Notes under the pieces: model-generated | What the model was told of the DNA's origin: nothing | The model's input: the letters and a program-made list of their open reading frames with translations, nothing else | The model's database searches: none | From: Polaribacter sp. SA4-10 | GTDB lineage: Bacteria > Bacteroidota > Bacteroidia > Flavobacteriales > Flavobacteriaceae | Length of the DNA: 64,000 nt | Assembly (NCBI RefSeq): GCF_002163835.1 | Contig: NZ_CP019331.1 | Location: forward strand, 2,083,001 to 2,147,000 | Direction: 5' to 3' | Shown here: positions 61,125 through 64,000 of the stretch, in pieces | Numbering within the stretch: the stretch's first letter is position 1 | Layout: every line of letters begins with the position of its first letter | Made by a program: the position numbers and the translations under genes

Positions 61125-62948
61125 TTAGAAATTATAACGCAATCCAAATAAAACATTGCTTGGTGGCATCGGCACAAAACCAGATTCTATATATGCTGCA
61201 TCAAAAATATTATTAGCAGTAACTGTAACACTAAATTTAGTGAAATCTACAATTACAGAAGCATCCCAAACATTATAACTTCCACCAATAGTACGTTCTG
61301 CATGTTTGTAAATAATATTTTGTCTTACATTTTTAAATAATTTACTTGTAAAACGTGTTATAAATTGATGTTTTAATGTGTTTAATGAATACCGAGACAA
61401 CTCTTTATTCTGATCTAAAATATCATCATCTAAAAAATTATATCCAAAAGATAAAGTTTGATTATAATCGCTTATTTTAAAACGATAATCTGCATTTAAC
61501 TCAAAACCTTTGGTATTTACTTCTGCAATATTTGTTGCTTCATATTTTGTTGCTGTAGTATTTGGCTTAACAAAATCAATTAAATTAGTAGCATTTCTAT
61601 TAAAAATTGCCAAAGAAGCTGTAAATTTTCCTGAGTTATATTTCAATCCTATTTCTTGTGCAAAAGCTTCTTCTGGTTTTAAATTAGGGTTTCCACTAGT
61701 ACTGCTATCATTGTAAAACAAATCTGTATATGTTGGTATTCTGTAAGTTAAACCTAGGTTTCCATACGCTTTTAAATTATCTGATAATTGATACCCAATA
61801 TCCAATCCTGGAAATGCATGAAATTTAAAATCAGAAAAATAAGTAACAGCAACACCAGGCGTTATATCTAATTTATCATTTGCCAATTTAAAACGGTGTT
61901 CTAAAAACAAGTTTACCATTGTTCTATTTCTATCTCCTAAATTATTACTTCTTATAAAAACTTTAGAAATATCTGCACCAAAACCTGTAATACCTGCGTT
62001 AGATGTATAAGAAGCATTTGTTTCTACACCTACTTTATTCGTTATATGTAAGTTTCTATAAAAACTAGGATCATCTCTTTTTAATTGAAATATATCTTGA
62101 CCTCTTTTCCAATAAATTCTTGGTGTAATTTTAAAATTTTCTTTTTTAAATGTTGATGAAACACCTAGCAAACTACTCTGAGTTTCTTCATATTCATTAA
62201 AACCCCATGATTCTGGAGTATAAAAGTTTTGTGCGCCAAATTTCTTATCGAAAAAAGTTGCAAGTACTTCAATAGGTTGCTTTTTCTTGTTAAAAACACC
62301 TTTTACTAAATAATTGTAATTATTATAATCAGAATTATCACGATAACCACCTGAAGTTAACGCGCCAACATGTGCAATAATTGATGCGTTTTTAAACTCC
62401 TTACCAACAGTTACAGAACCATTTAATTGCCCAAAAGAACCTGCTTCAATATTGGCAGAAACCGTATTTGATAATTTCTTTTTAGTAACAATATTTATTG
62501 CTCCTGTAAATGCATTCTGACCAAAAACTCGTGCTGCAGGACCTTTAATAATTTCTATTCTTTCTATAACCTCTATCGGTAAAGCAGCATTTAAAGTATG
62601 ATGACCTGTTTGAGCGTCATCCATTTTAATACCATCAATTAATAATAATGTTTGATCAAAACCTCCTCCTCTAATATATAAATCTGCTTGACTACCAGCA
62701 GTTCCTCTTCTTCTAACATCTACACCAGCAACCTGTTGTAATAAATCTGCTACATTTATTGCAGCGCTATTTTCTATCTCTTTAGAAGTGATAACAGTTA
62801 TTGTTCTAGAATTTTCTTTAAATGGCAAATCTATTCTAGAAGATTTTATTAAAACAGTATCTAATTCTTGAACTTCCTTTTTTTCCTGAGAAAAAGAAGT
62901 CATATACAATACTAAAAAAGCAATAATTAATAATTTATTTCGTGTCAT
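61125..62948 (-). CDS. BtuB-like TonB-dependent receptor
   Basis: 607 residues: signal peptide (1-20), a TonB-box-like stretch (VQELDTVLIKSSRI), a plug (about 45-155, with AGVDVRRRGTAGSQADLYIR and NAFTGAINIVTKKKL) and a barrel ending FGLRYNF. The short length without a carboxypeptidase-regulatory domain resembles vitamin B12 or siderophore receptors. It is divergent from a MocR-type regulator, which probably controls it. The ligand is unknown. Confidence 0.85.
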   Translation of the reverse strand: MTRNKLLIIAFLVLYMTSFSQEKKEVQELDTVLIKSSRIDLPFKENSRTITVITSKEIENSAAINVADLLQQVAGVDVRRRGTAGSQADLYIRGGGFDQTLLLIDGIKMDDAQTGHHTLNAALPIEVIERIEIIKGPAARVFGQNAFTGAINIVTKKKLSNTVSANIEAGSFGQLNGSVTVGKEFKNASIIAHVGALTSGGYRDNSDYNNYNYLVKGVFNKKKQPIEVLATFFDKKFGAQNFYTPESWGFNEYEETQSSLLGVSSTFKKENFKITPRIYWKRGQDIFQLKRDDPSFYRNLHITNKVGVETNASYTSNAGITGFGADISKVFIRSNNLGDRNRTMVNLFLEHRFKLANDKLDITPGVAVTYFSDFKFHAFPGLDIGYQLSDNLKAYGNLGLTYRIPTYTDLFYNDSSTSGNPNLKPEEAFAQEIGLKYNSGKFTASLAIFNRNATNLIDFVKPNTTATKYEATNIAEVNTKGFELNADYRFKISDYNQTLSFGYNFLDDDILDQNKELSRYSLNTLKHQFITRFTSKLFKNVRQNIIYKHAERTIGGSYNVWDASVIVDFTKFSVTVTANNIFDAAYIESGFVPMPPSNVLFGLRYNF

Positions 62949-62995
62949 TTTATTTTAATTTTAAAACGCTGCAAAAGTCGTAACTTTCCGGACGA

Positions 62996-63032
62996 TTAAA
63001 CTAGTCCAGTTTTAAAATGATAGATAGTCCGG
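62996..63032. promoter_or_regulatory. Candidate MocR operator in the divergent promoter region
   Basis: TAGTCCAG (63002-63009) and TAGTCCGG (63025-63032) form a direct repeat spaced 23 bp apart, and AAACT-AGTCC-AGTTT is a small palindrome. CCGGAC at 62988 mirrors the GTCCGG at 63027. Read on the minus strand the first site is AAACTGGACTA, similar to GGACTA-type motifs of MocR/PdxR regulators. The second copy lies inside the first codons of the regulator gene, suiting autoregulation. Confidence 0.5.
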
Positions 63033-64000
63033 TTAATACTCTTTTTAAACAATTAATTAATTTTGATAAATCGTTGTCTCAACCTGTATATATACAAGTT
63101 TCACAGCAAATTATAAATGCGATACAACGTGGCTATTTAGCCAAGGGAACAGTTTTACCAGGAACCCGTGTGTTAGGTCAACTATTAAAAGTTCATAGAA
63201 ATACAGCAGTTGCAGTTTATGAAGAGTTGGCCTCTCAAGGTTGGGTAGAAATAATACCAAATAAAGGCACATTTATTTTAGAACCAGCACTAAAAAAAGC
63301 AAAAATAAAAGCGCCTTCAAAAAAGTTACATCAAGCATATAGCTACGCTAAGGCAACAGGGTTTCCTTTTCAAAAATCATTTCATTTAGCATCAACTACT
63401 CAGTTAACAGATGCTAAGTATACTATTAACGATGGAAAACCAGATTTACGGTTACATCCTGTACATGAATTTACCAGATGGTACAGCGCTGCCATGAAAA
63501 GAAAAACATTGATAAATAAATGGAACAGACCAATTGAGTCTTCTTATTCTCTATTTCAAACGCAACTATGTAATTATTTAAATGCAACTAGAGGTTTTCA
63601 TATAAGTCCAAGTAATTTAATAAATACGCGTAGTACAGAAATGAGTTTGTACATCGTATCTCAATTATTAATAAAACAAAACGATATTGTCTTAGTCGGT
63701 CATTTAAGTAATTATGCTTCTAATATGATTTTTCAACAAGCAGGTGCAACCATTAAAACAATTCCTATAGATGATGAGGGTTTAAATGTTGATTATATTA
63801 GAAAACATTTTATAAAAAAAAGTATAAGGTGCGTTTATGTTTGTACACATAGAGATTACCCAACCGCAGTAACATTAAGTGCAGAACGTCGTGTACAATT
63901 GTTACAACTTGCTGCCGCATACGGATTTGCTATTATTGAAGATGATTATGATTATGATTTTCAATATGAAGGTTCTGCAATGTTGCCCATGGCAAGTGCA
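63017..64000 (+). CDS. MocR-type (GntR-HTH plus aminotransferase fold) regulator, 3' end outside window
   Basis: 328 codons visible. The N-terminal winged helix is YIQVSQQIINAIQRGYLAKG followed by TVLPGTRVLGQLLKVHRNTA and VAVYEELASQGWV. A fold-type I PLP-dependent aminotransferase-like domain starts around residue 125 (NDGKPDLRLHPV) and the PLP-ring Asp occurs in AAAYGFAIIEDDYDYDF. The lysine that binds PLP would lie past the window end. It is divergent from the BtuB-like receptor. Confidence 0.9.
   Translation, partial: MIDSPVNTLFKQLINFDKSLSQPVYIQVSQQIINAIQRGYLAKGTVLPGTRVLGQLLKVHRNTAVAVYEELASQGWVEIIPNKGTFILEPALKKAKIKAPSKKLHQAYSYAKATGFPFQKSFHLASTTQLTDAKYTINDGKPDLRLHPVHEFTRWYSAAMKRKTLINKWNRPIESSYSLFQTQLCNYLNATRGFHISPSNLINTRSTEMSLYIVSQLLIKQNDIVLVGHLSNYASNMIFQQAGATIKTIPIDDEGLNVDYIRKHFIKKSIRCVYVCTHRDYPTAVTLSAERRVQLLQLAAAYGFAIIEDDYDYDFQYEGSAMLPMASA

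Overview
The window looks like a chromosome segment of a marine Flavobacteriaceae bacterium, Polaribacter-like as far as one can tell by eye. It is strongly AT-rich. Many upstream regions carry the Bacteroidetes -7 element TAnnTTTG. There are SusC-type TonB receptors with carboxypeptidase-regulatory-like N-termini, type A sorting C-termini of the type IX secretion system (T9SS), and the L21-L27, IleS-DksA-LspA and FeoA-FeoB neighbourhoods common in this family. No rRNA, tRNA or CRISPR array was recognised.

Layout: 1-2.9 kb, YeeE/YedE pair, Kdo transferase, L27 and L21. 3.1-8.0 kb, a secreted M16 peptidase pair (active plus inactive-type), a DMT exporter and a metal-binding lipoprotein. 8.0-16.8 kb, a phosphate-acquisition locus: beta-helix lipoprotein, TonB receptor, OprO/P-like porin and a Pit transporter with a PhoU-like tail, with 11-bp-spaced TTAACA-type repeats in front of three of the genes. 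16.9-20.9 kb, PlpD-like patatin coupled to uvrC. 20.9-35.5 kb, an accessory zone of T9SS cargo, a decayed second lspA, broken transposases and repeated pieces of the DUF4097-like gene next to lspA. 35.6-41.9 kb, backbone: DksA-like protein, IleS, TerB/DnaJ protein, bacilliredoxin, HD hydrolase. 42.0-46.9 kb, a second accessory cassette: TlpA-like protein, FISUMP protein, GTGF-tail small protein and a T9SS protein, ending in a decayed copy of the HD gene's 3' end. 46.9-64 kb, mostly backbone: AraC regulator, crotonase, NtrY-like kinase, SemiSWEET, LeuRS with a DUF559 insert, feoA-feoB plus Cys-rich protein, SCO, RseP, a BtuB-like TonB receptor and a divergent MocR regulator cut by the window end.

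Three observations stand out. (1) Each block of T9SS cargo is flanked by a partial direct duplication of the neighbouring backbone gene (lspA, DUF4097-like gene, HD gene), as if cargo arrived with a gene-restoring arm. (2) Three of four T9SS proteins that share one long C-terminal module are followed, 13-26 bp downstream, by a tiny gene of 58-60 codons with a near-invariant hydrophobic segment, an AQA cleavage-like site and a PGTGF C-terminus. This is the best candidate for an undescribed module. (3) The FISUMP protein ends in a GC-rich segment with the hallmarks of a diversity-generating-retroelement variable region, although no reverse transcriptase is in the window.
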